DNA of 64,000 bases, from contig OU744732.1 in the NCBI GenBank assembly GCA_916613615.1, forward strand, positions 55,219,727-55,283,726. Reading direction: 5' to 3'. Below are positions 44,428 to 56,881 of this stretch, piece after piece (within the stretch, counting starts at the first letter, position 1; every line of letters starts with the position of its first letter). The notes under the pieces are model-generated. The model did not search any database. It was not told the origin of the DNA and saw only the letters and a program-made list of their open reading frames with translations. A program made the translations under genes and the position numbers. The DNA is from Steromphala cineraria. Lineage: Eukaryota; Mollusca; Gastropoda; Trochida; Trochidae.

Positions 44428-46219
44428 AAGATATCACCTATTTTTACTGAAGTCAGAGACATAATAATCTTTTATGTGAATTTTTTCTGCATTTAGTTTG
44501 GGTTTCTCTTTTCTATACAAAATAGTCCTGATAAAATTATAGGAATCTGGAAAAACTCTGAAAAGGTACAGTCCTATCCTTCCTGGGTAAATATTTTCTT
44601 GAATAAAAACATTTTTCGGAATATAAAATTAACAATTGTTAAGATTTTCACTTCAAGTGAGAAGAAAAAATCATTTATTGAATTATAATATCAATGTAAA
44701 AGAATTATCTGTTTAGTTTGTTTCATTGCATATAGTTGAATGCTAATATTTCAGAAAGACATGGGTTATCAAAAATACTACCAGTTAATAAAGAAATTTA
44801 TTCATATTTAATTTCAGAATCATTTTTACTTAAAATGTTTAATAACATATTTTTACCTACTTTCTGGCATCCTTCATCTATTCATCATTATTTTCATCAA
44901 AATTTGCATACAATAAATATTCCATAAACATATATCCTAAATCTAGTAACATTGACTACTTTATCTTTTTCTACAATCAATATTAGATCCATAAATATAT
45001 CCTAAATCTAGTAACAATTACCTTCATACAGCTTTCTCTTTTCACTTACATATCAAAAACTACAAAAATGTCCTTTAAAATAAGCGAGCATATCATAGTT
45101 TTCAACACATCAATGAGAGTGTACTCCCAAGATATGTTTTTTTCACCTCAGTGTATGTATTGTATACAAGAGGCTTTGCTCTGTTGTAAATCTCAGATCA
45201 ACCGATGAGAGATTGGGTGTAAAGCGAGATAGTGTTGAAAAACATTGGAATAAAACAAGATTGGAAAAGCTGATGTTTTTTATAATGAGCTTATCTTGAG
45301 TCACTTGTTTTGTTGGCAAAATAATTTATGAAGAAAATCTTTTTTATTTTTTACAAAATTATTTTTTTTTATAATGATTCTATCTTGAGTCACTTGTTTT
45401 GTTGACAATTTCTTATTTTAATTTTTATTTTTTACAAATTTCAGAAGTTTGCTGTGCATTATGTATATTTATCTTTTGAACTTGCTTGATAGCGGCCATT
45501 TCTTTGTCTCAGGTTTGAATAAGAAATTATTCTATTAAAATATGATTTGTAAAAGTATGCTTGATACAGTGTTTTAACCATAAAATAAGAACTAATGGAA
45601 TATTCTCTTTTAAACATATCAAAATCTGATTCAAATATATAACCTTCATATCTATATCTAGCTCAATGTTTATATAATTCTTTTTTAACATTTTAAGAAG
45701 CATATTTCGCATTAGACGGTACATTTTTATGAAATGCATTTGCTTGATTCAAACAAAATATCTGCTTTATCAGTTTTCTTATCAAGAATTGATACATCTA
45801 TTTGATGAATTTCAATTTCTTTAGAACATGACAAGTTTAGTCTAGTTCAGTGACTGAATTTCCTTGTCATATCACAAGCAACTTTATGAAATTTAAAAAG
45901 TGCACACTTAGCAAAAACATTCTGTCTGCATATTGAGATTGTTTATCATATACATTTCCTCACCACTCTATTCAGCATGTATGGAAGTTTATTTATAAAT
46001 GCATATGATTATTTATCTACATACTTATACCCACACAGCTATATTTATATATTGAGCATGTTTTATATACAGAAGTGCACACATGCACAATCTTGACTTT
46101 CAAATACAATGAAAGCATTATAGATTTATTTATGCATCACTTACAATTTATTGGAGTAAATGACCTTGGGATTATTTGGAGTCAATGCAGAAATTGCACA
46201 TATGCAGTCATGGATTATC
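44428..46219. other. AT-rich stretch, no gene recognised
   Basis: An 80-bp duplication carrying TATCTTGAGTCACTTGTTTTG is present at about 45290 and 45386. Nothing else is recognised. Confidence 0.4.
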
Positions 46220-46649
46220 TTAAAGGTACCACTCGATCGTGGTTCGTCCGCCATTTTGAAACGTTAGCATTGTGAGAAAACGAATGTGCTGTATTATGCT
46301 AATTCATTAAAAAAATATAGAAATAGATACTTGATTGATAGAAGAGGAGAATATTTACACATTATTCATAATAAAAAAGTTATCAGTTACGACAGCATTT
46401 TGTCGTAGTAATGCATTCCACGATCGTAGCTTCGATGATTGGCTTCATTTCACGATGTTTTTACTTTTTGAGCGATACACTTTATTCTTTGGCAAAAGGT
46501 TTAATCTTGAACAACTGAAATGCTAATCTTACAAACATATTTGAAATTGAGTGTGAAATTATCATGTAAAAATTATATATGATTGTAAACAAAAAAGTCC
46601 TCCTGAATTTCGTTTCCACAAAAAATACCCCCTCGAATGGTCCCTTTAA
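46220..46649. mobile_element. TTAA-type MITE, family B, copy 2
   Basis: TTAA|AGGTACCACTCGA at the left and TCGAATGGTCCCT|TTAA at the right, 430 bp including TTAA copies. It shares nearly all of its interior with 5128-5550, including CCGCCATTTTGAAA and GATTGATAGAAGAGGAG. Both TTAA copies are intact here, so this copy defines the ends. Confidence 0.93.
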
Positions 46650-46914
46650 ACCAGGACGAATAGAACTATGCACTGGACGAAAAACAGTATATATCTATAT
46701 ACGTAAGTACACATAGTTATCTTTATATTCTTCCATAATAAACTAATAAAACACACCGATGGAACCGATGTCCATTCTGGCACCAATTTCCAGTTGGCAC
46801 CAATCAATGAGTGCTCAAAGAACACCCTCCAGACGATTCTATGATTTCTATCTGCTGATGTTAGGCAGAACTGATTATCTGTCACTTGGACTAATTGATG
46901 ACAGTTGTGTCAGA

Positions 46915-47800
46915 GAAAGGAGAGGGGGAATGGGGGGAGGGGGGTCAGAGAGAATTGAGGGGGCAAGGGGAGGTGGAGGGGGAACAGGAATTGAGGAGGA
47001 GGGAGAGGGATGAGGGGAGAGTATTAGGGAGGGTAGTATGGCTAGACAGACAGTTTTTACATTTGCAATGATGGAAGAATGTGGAGAGAAAGACTAAGTG
47101 GGGTAAGAGTAACGAGAGAAAGAGAGATGAGGATGAATGGAGGGGGGAGGGGGAGGGGGGAGGGGGAAGGGGTTAGGGGGGAGGGGTGTAAAGAATATGA
47201 CTTGATTGTTAGTATTTTGGTTTGGAATGTGGAAGAGGAACAATGATTGGTAAGAGGGGCTGAGGTGAGGTGAGGTAAAGTGAGTTATGGGTAAAGGTTT
47301 CAGTAGGTAAAATGGGGGATGTTGGGGAAGAAAGGGTGAGTTGGGGTATACATGAATAAGGGGAAGGGGTGTATGGCTAGGTGAGGTGAGGTGGGTTTGG
47401 GGTAGGGTACCGGTAGGTAAAGAAGGGGATGTTAGGGAAGATTTGGGTGAGTGAGGATTTACATTAATGAAGGGGAGGGAATGAGGGAAGGGGTGTACGT
47501 CTAGACTGACAGCATCATATACTTTTAAATGTTGAAGGAGACTGAAGTGGGGTAGTGGGATGAGAAGGGGGTGAGGTGTTGAGGTAGATGGGAGGTGTGT
47601 TAGGGAGGAATCAATGAGGGGGAATCAATAAAGGGGAGGGAATGAGGGAGGGGGTGTATGGCTAGCCATACAGTTAGAATGTTGAAGAAGACCGAAGTTG
47701 AGTAGGTGGATGAGGAGGGGATGAGGTGTGGGTGGGGATGGGAGTTGTGTTAGGTAGTATCAAGGTTAGAGGGAATCACAAGAAGGGGAAGGGAATAAGG
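46915..47800 (+). repeat. G-rich purine tract with degenerate minisatellite
   Basis: Strong strand asymmetry: runs of GGGG to GGGGGG separated by A or T at 46920-47010 and 47140-47190, then diverged units of about 130-170 bp containing GGGGTGTATGGCTAG (about 47033, 47366, 47495, 47655) and GAAGGGGAGGGAATGAGGGA. Many places have four or more G-runs within 30 bases, so G-quadruplexes are possible on the plus strand. The frames here are Gly/Arg/Glu-rich and not genes. Confidence 0.8.
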
Positions 47801-48059
47801 GAGGATTTTATGACGGTAGATCGTATCATTCAGTTAGAAGGCCAAAGAAATGACAGATCTAAGTGGGGTAAGGATGGGGGTTGTGAGTGGGGGTGGATAA
47901 GGACTATGGCTGATACCTTACAGCTCAGGCTAGACAGTATTATCAAGTAATACAAGAATGTGAAGGAACCATCAAGAGCACAATGTCTTTCAGCATAAGG
48001 TGGGTAGAGAAGAACAGGACAAGGAGAAGATGTCTGGACTGTCAAACCGTCATGTCCAA

Positions 48060-49123
48060 TTTAATTATGACATCTCCAAGTAGGGTCTATCATCTAATAG
48101 TCTATGTTTCCCCTCAACAAGATTTGTGGAGGACGTTTACCTGTCATGGGGCGACATGATTCACGTGTCGGGGATTCTGGGATGCTTCTCTCCCTTGGTT
48201 GATGACAGGATGTGACCATAATGTGTTTATAAATGTCCAGCTTCCAGACAAGAGGTCAGTCAGGTTCAACTCCTCGCCCTAAGTGACTCCAGCGAGATAG
48301 TTGACCTGAGATTTAACACCTGATGTGTCACCTGTAATTTAGAACCATTCACCTGTAATTAGGTTCAGGTGTTTGAGTTGCTAGTATTTTGAAGGTCAGG
48401 TTCCTCTTCACTACAGGTAATTCATCATCGTCAGCATTCCTTGATGTAAGAGTGTATAAGTAGTTGGAGATGGAGAGGTTGTAACTATGAGCATCAGGAA
48501 CCTTATTGCAATAGTCTACTTAGAGAGTAGTAAATATTATTTTATTGACATAAACATAACCTCTTGAGAAGCAAGTCTAGTAGTCTGTCATCCAGACCCT
48601 AAAGCAAAAATATCTAATTGATGACCAACCAAGTCTTGAAAAGTATAGCAAGTCTAGATCACTCAACTTTAGGTTAAAGTTGAAGTTAAAGCATCTTCTC
48701 GGCTCCATTTTGTTATAATACATGATTTGTTTAAAAATATTGTCAATATTGAAAAAAATACTTCTGATACTAAATGTTTGTCTAGAACCTTTTTAATAAA
48801 GTCTACTACTCAGAGGGTAGTAAATATTATTTTATGTCATAAACATAACCTCTTGAGAATCAAGTCTAGATTTGAAGATCACATTTGTATAAGAATTGTT
48901 TCTTATAGTTAGTTAGATACTGGTACTCATTTCGAGAATCTTTTTCAGAAAATAGTATTCCTTTGCTACAATTTACTTATGATAAGTGAAAGTCCCAAGA
49001 AAACACAAAATTTCAAGACAAATCTTAAAATGCTTATCTTTGGTAACAAATGTTAAAAAAAATTATGAACCATGCAGTCTGTTTTAGTACATATTCACAA
49101 CTTTCAAAATGTCAAGGGCTATC
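48060..49123. other. Mixed-composition stretch with a repeated 70-bp segment
   Basis: A patch at 48110-48420 is more GC-balanced and repeats CACCTGTAATT (48330, 48350) plus CAGGT-rich words; it could be regulatory. A segment of about 70 bp containing GTAGTAAATATTATTTTAT and AACATAACCTCTTGAGAA is present at about 48513 and again at about 48800. Confidence 0.45.
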
Positions 49124-49131
49124 CTAAATAC

Positions 49132-49438
49132 TAGGGCTGAGTATCATGGGAAATCTCACGATTCCATATGTATCACGATACAGACAGGCGATACAGAAAT
49201 CAAAGATTAAAACGTTGTTTTTATTCTTCTTCAAAAACAGTTATTTATGAATCAGATTGCTTCATGCTTACTGTAGTTACAGTTACTGCACAACATTAGC
49301 TGATTTGATAGTGTTCTTTTCTTTAAGTAAGGGAAATCTATTTCTAGTGTATTACGATACAGAAAGCTCATGATACAATAATCATGATTTCCCAAGTTAC
49401 GATTGTATCGTAGGTATCGATGAATCGTTACAGCCCTA
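49132..49438. mobile_element. hAT-like MITE with perfect 8-bp target duplication CTAAATAC
   Basis: Ends TAGGGCTG and CAGCCCTA are inverted; just inside lie related ATCATG / CGATAC words on both sides (CACGATACAG, CATGATACAAT, GTATCGATGAATCG). CTAAATAC is at 49124-49131 and again at 49439-49446. Element length 307 bp. End sequence and 8-bp duplication fit hAT. Confidence 0.92.
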
Positions 49439-49757
49439 CTAAATACATGTAAATCAGGTTGAGCAAAACCATCTTATCTATTTCACCCAATCCCATGGAA
49501 AATCTTGCTGAAAAGAAGTTCAGCAGAGATTCCATCATCATCTGAGTCAGTACCTTTGAGACATGGCGGAAAGTACATCTTGTAAACATGGTGCAACACT
49601 TATGATAGATTATCTCGCACATTCCAAACACCTATCTGATCTTATAAGTGTCATGTTTTCATACATGGATTACTTCTTGTAGCATGATGTGTCATATTTT
49701 AGAAATAGAAGATAGGAGATAAAAATAGAAGAATAAAAAGTGGTGCCATAGTTAATG

Positions 49758-49850
49758 CAAACGTAGCATACAATGAACAAAAAAGTTTTCATCTATATAT
49801 TCCTCAGCATTATTGTCATTCCAACTTCTAAAATGCCTCTCAAAAAAGGT
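49758..49850 (-). repeat. Diverged copy of the repeat that forms the 15.8-kb hairpin
   Basis: Reading minus, GAGAGGCATTTTAGAAGTTG, then GACAATAATGCTGAGGAATA and TTTGTTCATTGTATGC match 15800-15880 in order. Here it is present once and not as a hairpin. Confidence 0.8.
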
Positions 49851-50106
49851 GCCATAGTTATTTAAGAAAATCTGAAATATTCTATACCTGATGTTATAGA
49901 TTTGATGTTTTCTAACACAATGTTTCGTAGTTTATTTCAGATGTGTCATATTCAAACATGGAAAAAATCTTGTTAACTTGTTTTTGTTATTTTAGAATAA
50001 TCCCACAGATTCTTTATACCTACCTGTCATTATAGGTGCCATATTTTCTTACACAGATTACCTCTAAGCCTATTGTGACATATTTTTCTACATGGGAAGG
50101 TATGGC

Positions 50107-50381
50107 AAGGTGATCTAGGGTTTAACCCCACTTTCAAAAATATTTCACTTATATGATGGCTGCTAGTATTATTGCAGGGAGAAAGCCTGCAACACCATTG
50201 TGGCTATGCATTGCGGTGAAACCTGCGAGCATCGGCTGGAACTACAAACCAGGGCTGGTACTGCGCTGAAATTCAGTGTAGCATTGCACCCAAACCTTAC
50301 TGCATGTAGAACAGTTCTCTACTGCAGACAAAGTTGCCGAGCCCCTAGCGGGATTTGAACCATGGACCTCTTGATCCTAAG
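50107..50381 (-). mobile_element. tRNA-derived SINE
   Basis: Read minus: GGTTCAAATCCCGCTAGGGG (B-box-like), CTCGGCAACTTTGTCTGCAG, AGTAAGGTTTGGGTGCAATG, CAGCCGATGCTCGCAGG, TTCTCCCTGCAATAATACTA, then GGGGTTAAACCC. Complete except for the A-box end. Confidence 0.9.
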
Positions 50382-51358
50382 TACAAGAATAAGTCTTGTA
50401 AACCTGTTTTTTTAATTTTAGGATAATCCCGCAGATTCTTTGTACCTACCTCACATTACAGGTGCCATGATGTCTTACAAGGATTGGCCTGATGTGTTTT
50501 TAGACATGACGGAGAATAATCTTTCAGATATGGTGGAACAGTTATTTTAGATAATCCCACACATTCGACACTATACAATTGCATACAAGTGTCAATGTTT
50601 ATTGCATGGATGAATTGTTGTCACTTACGTGTCATATTTTTAAAGATGGGAAGAAATAATCTTGCAGACGTGGTGCAAGAGTATTATTAGATAATCCCAA
50701 ACATTCCACACACCTTTACAGTATCATAGGTGTCATGGCTTCTTACATGGATAAATTGTGGCTTATGTGTCATATGGGAAGTCTAATTCTTGTAGACATT
50801 AGGCTTAAAGAATCAGGTGCTTTCAAATCAACAGTTTGTCATTTTAAGTGCAATACTCTATTTCATTGACTCGGTTTACATTTCTTTATAAATATTACAC
50901 TGCAGTATGTTACACAGGCAGGCAAACAGGATATCAAAAGACAATGGCGGCAGAAAAAGTGAAAAGCAGGAAGTGGGTGCGCATGCGCACTTGGCATTAT
51001 GGGTAAGAAATTGAAGTTGATAATTGTGAAATAATAAATAAAATATCATCAGAAATATATTTAAAATACTAATACATAATTTAGGAAATATGTGAGTAAG
51101 AAAGTTTTTTGTGATGAACATGAATATTATGCAAAAGTTGGAATGGGTTTAAAACGAATTGCAGATGGTCATTATTTCGAATGCACAAACAAAAATAATA
51201 AATTACCATTATGTGGCAGATTCTCAAAGATGGGATGATAAATCTTCACAAGATGATACTTCAACAATCTCAGATAATCTGGTACTTTATGAAGTCAACC
51301 ATTTGATATTGTAGGTGCATTTTTTCTCCTACAAGGATTATGTATTTAAGGGCTTTTG
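50382..51358. other. Degenerate tandem repeat of about 110-160 bp units and spacer
   Basis: Phrases of the type GATAATCCCACA-ATTC-ACACCT-ACA, GGTGCCATG-TTCTTACA-GGAT and TGATGTGTCATATTTTTA-A-ATGGGA recur from about 49660 to 50790, including both sides of the SINE at 50107-50381, which therefore inserted into the array. Confidence 0.6.
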
Positions 51359-51712
51359 TTAAAGGGACAGTGGCAAAATTCTATATTTTAAATTTTTCAC
51401 TGATAATTGTAAGTGAATACTAAATGTATTATTTTGACAGTGCCAAAAATCTCATTACACAAGCCAATCATCCATAGTCAGAGGACAAAATATGAAGATT
51501 CACATAAAATCCATTTGCGGCCATTTTGTGTGAACACCTTTAATACATTGTGTGTAATATAAAGCAATCACATGGCTAAAATTTACGTTATATATTTGAA
51601 TTATTACTGCTCCATTTAGCTTGAATATATTTACCTTCAATTGGCACCATTAATTTTAATTTTCCTGACATCACATTATATTCTCCCTAAAAACGTGCTA
51701 CTGCCCCTTTAA
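51359..51712 (-). mobile_element. TTAA-type MITE, family A, copy 3
   Basis: TTAA|AGGGACAGTGGCA to CGTGCTACTGCCCCT|TTAA, 354 bp, opposite orientation to copies 1 and 2. The outer left end is diverged. Confidence 0.9.
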
Positions 51713-52167
51713 ATGCAACATATACATATATTGCAACATATATTCTGTCAATGGAAGAAAGAGGGAGCAATCTTCAGTACCATATCCATTGCTTTCCACG
51801 ATCCTCAATTTATCAAAATACGTACCTCATTTCTTGTTTAGCAAACTGTCATGACACCTAAAATCATGTCTTTAGTAATCCTTCTCAAACGAAATATGTT
51901 AATCTCTGAAATGTTGACTAATGGTTTAAAGACAAAAGCAATCAAAATGTGTAACAGTTGCATATGTGTATCAGCTACAGAACCTGGAGTGAAATGCATT
52001 TATCAAGACTGAGAGTTACATTTATCATACCTACAGTGCAAATGTGTTCATCACAACATCAATCAAAGTGAAAGAGAATCAACAAAAATAATTTTCCAAA
52101 AATATACACCTGGAATAAAGTATTGCATGACTTTTAGATTTTTTGAATTTTCTACCAACTTAAACAC

Positions 52168-52532
52168 TTAAAGGGGCAGTAGCACGTTTTTTGATAATTT
52201 TATATTTTAGATTTTTCACCTTTAATTGTAAGTTTATGCTAAAAGTATTATATTGACAGTGTCAAGAATCTCATTACACAAACCAATCACCCATGGTCAG
52301 AGGACAAAGTATGAGAATTCACATAAAATCCATTGGCTGCCATTTTTATGTGAACACCTTTAATTCATTTTGTATAAGAAAAAGGAATGGCATGGCTTAA
52401 CTTTACATTATATATTTGAAGTATCACTAATTCATTAAGTTTAAATACATTGTCTTTCAATTGGAACCATTTATTTTCATTTTCCTGACATCACCTTCTA
52501 TACCCCCTAAAAACGTGCTACTGCCCCTTTAA
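52168..52532 (-). mobile_element. TTAA-type MITE, family A, copy 4 (best ends)
   Basis: TTAA|AGGGGCAGTAGCACG at the left and CGTGCTACTGCCCCT|TTAA at the right are perfect inverted repeats; 365 bp. It can serve as the family reference. It ends 25 bp before a 16-bp tandem array. Confidence 0.95.
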
Positions 52533-52557
52533 TATTTAGTGTCATCGGAGAAATGAA

Positions 52558-52885
52558 TGACCAAAATGGAGTGGAACCAAAATGGAGCGGAACCAAAATT
52601 GAGTGGCGCCAAAGTGGAATGGAACAAAAATGGCGTGGAACTGAAATGGAATGGAAACAAAATGGAATGGAATCAAAATGGAATGGAACCAAAATTGAAT
52701 GGAACCAGAATGGAATGGAACTAAAAATGGAGTGGAACTGAAATGGAATGGAACCAAAATGGAATGGAACCAAAATGGAATGAAACCAAAATGAAATGCA
52801 ACCAAAATTGAATGGAACCAAAATGGAGTAGAACAAAAATGAAATGAAACCAAAATTTAGTGGAAACAAATTTGAGTGGAACCAA
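52558..52885. repeat. Tandem repeat of 16 bp (GAACCAAAATGGAATG)n, about 20 units
   Basis: Units vary by substitutions such as GGAGTG for GGAATG and by AACAAAAATGG. Three units equal 48 nt, so both strands show long frames (NGMESKWNGTKIEWNQ and its antisense), which are array products. Confidence 0.94.
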
Positions 52886-55800
52886 TGGACTCACAGAATC
52901 AATTAAAGATTATTCTGTAAAAGAGGGGACATTCTGCAGCAACCATTTGTGCTTCTTGGAGTTACACCAGATACTGAAGTTTTGATTGTGGTTATCTTCC
53001 ATAAATGACTTTAACTATGATCCCTAATTCAAAAGAATAAATAAACATGACTGTTTGACCAATACTCTTGAGGACTTCTTGTAATGTCATGTAACAATGG
53101 CTTAAAAGAATGGTCTTTGTAAAGCTTATACAATTTCAAAAATATTTGCATTAACAAGAATCCAGACATTTGGACTGATTGATGTACAGAGGGACGTCAC
53201 TGAATACAATGTCCTTCATTCTGTGTTGCAACAGCTTCTTTAAGTGATCATCTGAAGAATTACTTATGGTCATTATAAGCATCAAAACTCCAGTACCTTT
53301 CATTGTAAAATGAATCATAGTACATACGATAGGCAAAGAAACACATTGCCAATGAGATCTTCAAAATATCAGGAAACGTTTAAAAACATCATCCTACTTA
53401 TCTACACTGCAGTTGCTGTCAGTAAATTTAAAATATTCTGAAAGTTTTGGAATTTATTGGCAGAAACTATTCCGTTTTTGAGTCAGCGCCAACTATGTGG
53501 ATGATCGCCAACATGTGTCTGAGGAGTGTTACAGTCATAGAACATCTTAGGAAGAGGAGATCATGACGAAAAAACACAGAAATCTGCTATTAGTCATCGC
53601 AGGGGGACATACTTTCCGAAATTTATTTTGATTTTAAAAATTATCTATGGAGTAGCTGGATTTGTTGTTAGCTTTAAGATTTTTTCTTTAAGTAAAAGTC
53701 AAATGGCTCTTTGATGTTTGTTTTCAATAAGATTGCTAGCTTCATTAAAACATGAAGGGACATTTTGTCTTGATAGTTTGAAATTGAACATAATACAACA
53801 GCCATTTCATAAATACTTCTCAATAGCTATATAATAAATGTGTTTAATTTGTTGAATTCCATTGTGCTTTGAAATTTTCATTTAGCCAAATGGAACATAA
53901 ATGCATATCAATGATTGCCTACATTTGAGCTTGATATTTTCCCTTGTCTGTTTCAATTTACAGAAAAGAAATACTGCCTCTTTGTGGATATATATACTAA
54001 ACAAAATAAATGCATATTCCTCATATCGTTATATATCGAGTACTTCAAATTTAATCTATAATACTTGTTTAATCAAAAAATGTTATTTTCAGATAATTTT
54101 ATTTCTGTCAAATTAAATTTGTACACATGCAGTCCTATATCTGATATATTTTTCATGGTCTTATTTCTTTTTAGATACATAGACAGAAATAACATATTTC
54201 ATGTATAATGTAGGCAAATCATTTAACAAATATATCTATCCAATGGTCAAAAAAGCCTTTAAAATATATAGATAATATCTATATAAAATGTTCATAAGCA
54301 ACTGTCTATAAAATAATTTTTAAGAAAATGACAAAAAAATTAAATTAATAACAACACCTGCATCTTCTCTTTATATTAAAACACTTACAAAGTTTGAAAT
54401 GATGAGTTTTTATTCTTTGAGAGCCTCTGAAAATATAGCTTCTAGTATCTCAAGTTAAGTGGAAGTAGTTTGATGTTTTTCAACAAGACTCCTTAACAAG
54501 CTTGAAGTTGATTTTCTTCAGATAAAATCATTTGATGTTTATCTTAATTTAAAATACTTGACATTGCGGTTCATAAATTCCAATATGTTAAATAAATATA
54601 ATTTCAGGTCAAGTATATTTTCAATTAGCACATCTACTTACAGGTCTTTAATTTAATTGAAATTTATTACTGATTAGTAATTCATGTCTAATTTTTTCGC
54701 TTCAAATATAAATGATGTGCTTAAGGCAAGAATATGTATTAATATTTCTGTTATTCATATAAGACATTTGAAAAAAATGATGAAGTGTTTATATATTTTT
54801 TTGTGGAAAAGATTATCAAGGTTTAACTTTGTCGAGTATGTATAGATATGAGTACCAGTGATCAAGATAGACTGTGGTAAAAATCCTTTTGTAGAGCAAA
54901 TTGAAATTAAAAAGAATACTAGATTAGTGTTTGTGGGACACCGCAAAAGCAGAGCAGCCCAGACACGTATATGTAAAGGTTTCACCTTCCCCAGTGTAAA
55001 GTCTGAGAAGGGGGGTATATTTTGGGAGGAGGGGGTAGATTTTTGGAAGACTCCAGAAACTACCCCGGGGTAGATTCTGGGAGCTTCCAAGAATCTCCCC
55101 GGATATACTTTGAAGGGGGTTTGTATAATCTGGAAGCTAACTGTTCCACGTTTAACAAAACCACAGTAAATTGGACATTTTCTAAGAAATATTTTACAAA
55201 AGAGACTTAACCTTGAACTTTGATTTGAATTAAAATGTCAGAAAATTCCATCGGCAAACAAATTATAATTTTGAGATTTCAAAAACTTATTTCTGATTTC
55301 TAATGCTCAGATGTTCATGTAAAGCCATCTTTAAAAGAAAAAATTCCAAAACCTCCCAATCTATGTATAATGAATATATTCTATAGTTTATATTCTTTTT
55401 CATATAGGCTATTAGCAACATATGTGAGACAGACTCAATAGAATTTCAGTCCCAATGAAAAGAAAAATACATTAACAATTTAGTCGGGCACAGAAAAATA
55501 GGCGTTTTCTTTTAATATGTTATGAAGAGCTACACCCATATTACTTTGGACCTTTAATGTTAAAACATTGCAAATAAAATGCACATCATCTGGTTGTTAA
55601 ATTGTAAACTTCAAGATAGAATCTGCCGTTCAGCCTGAAACATGATAATGATGACAGCGATGACATTTCTCAATGCTGAAAAGAAATAAATGGCAGATAA
55701 CTGATATTTGGATGTTCTTTTGACATTACTAGAATATAGGAGAGGGAAAGACTGTCTGGTGACACAGTTTGGCGATTCCATCAAAACAGGTACTTTCATT

Positions 55801-56881
55801 TACAATAACCAATTAATTATTAATAATTATTTAAAAAACAAAAAGTGTTAAAATTCATATCAAATAACCAAATACTTTTAATGATAGTTTTGATAATAAT
55901 TTTTACCATTAAAAAAAAGTGTTCAAATTCAAATCTTATAAAAGATACTTCTAATTATAATTTCAAGAACATTTTACTATAAAAAAGAGTTTAACAAACA
56001 CTGTCAATGTCTAAATTCTAGGAACATAGAATAATTTCCAATATTGTACAAGATTTTAAGACTTTTTCGATACACATTCAGAATTTGAGAACATTTTCAA
56101 TGTCAAAACAATATTTGAAAAAAAAATGTTCATGTCCAATATCACACAAGATTTCAAGAAAATTAGCCAAATTTTCAATATAAGGAACATGGTTTGGTAA
56201 AGGCTAAGCATTGGGAGAAGATGAAACAAATTCATGGTCACGCTATATCCCTGCAAACTTGATTGATCGTAATATTTCTTTCATAACTGACAATTAATCA
56301 GAGAATTACACCATTTTTCTGTAAGATAAGTCGCAAACCAATTATAACATGAATCACTCTAGAGCTTTTGCCTCATTAATCATTTGTCTGTATCTGACAG
56401 AAGTTCCCTATGATATCATGTTTTGATGTGTTGTAAGGCAAACAGTATCAACATCCACCTGCCATCTACATGTTACTTATGTCAAAACAACCTGTCTCAA
56501 ATGCACAGGTAGCAAAATATTTACCTGAAAAAGTCGTTAAGCATGGAAAAGCTCCTGTTTTATCATGTTTTGACAGTTTAGAAGAAAAAGTACATGAATT
56601 GTGTATGAAAAAGGGAATGGAAATATCTTGTTAAGAGAAAATGTTTATTCAAAAGTTCTGTACTATCATGCTTTGACAGACGAGCAAAAATATCAAAAGA
56701 GGAGAAAATAAAACAAATAGTGAAGGTAAAATAATTTTGATTGTAAAATTTCTTAGAAACATATGAAAGATAATATGTAGTATGCAAGCATTCTCGTTGC
56801 ATTTCATTCCTGCCAAATAACAGCTTCAATTTAAGTCACAGTTTGTATTTATTGAGTTTATAAGATTAAAAAGTCTAAACT
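52886..56881. other. AT-rich stretch, no gene recognised
   Basis: At 55045-55090 there is an imperfect palindrome with about 22-bp arms around CCCCGGGG, inside a short G-rich region (55005-55120). A second G-rich word, GGGGGTAGATTTTTGGAAGA, overlaps it. The remaining sequence shows no exon framework. Confidence 0.45.

Noticed and set aside
46759..47013. Gly/Arg-rich 84-residue frame
   Set aside because: Its C-terminal half is the purine-rich G tract; the N-terminal half has no recognised feature.
52507..52869. Frames with FHSILVPFHFG-type and NGMESKWNGT-type repeats
   Set aside because: Both strands of the 16-bp array; no evidence of coding beyond the repeat.
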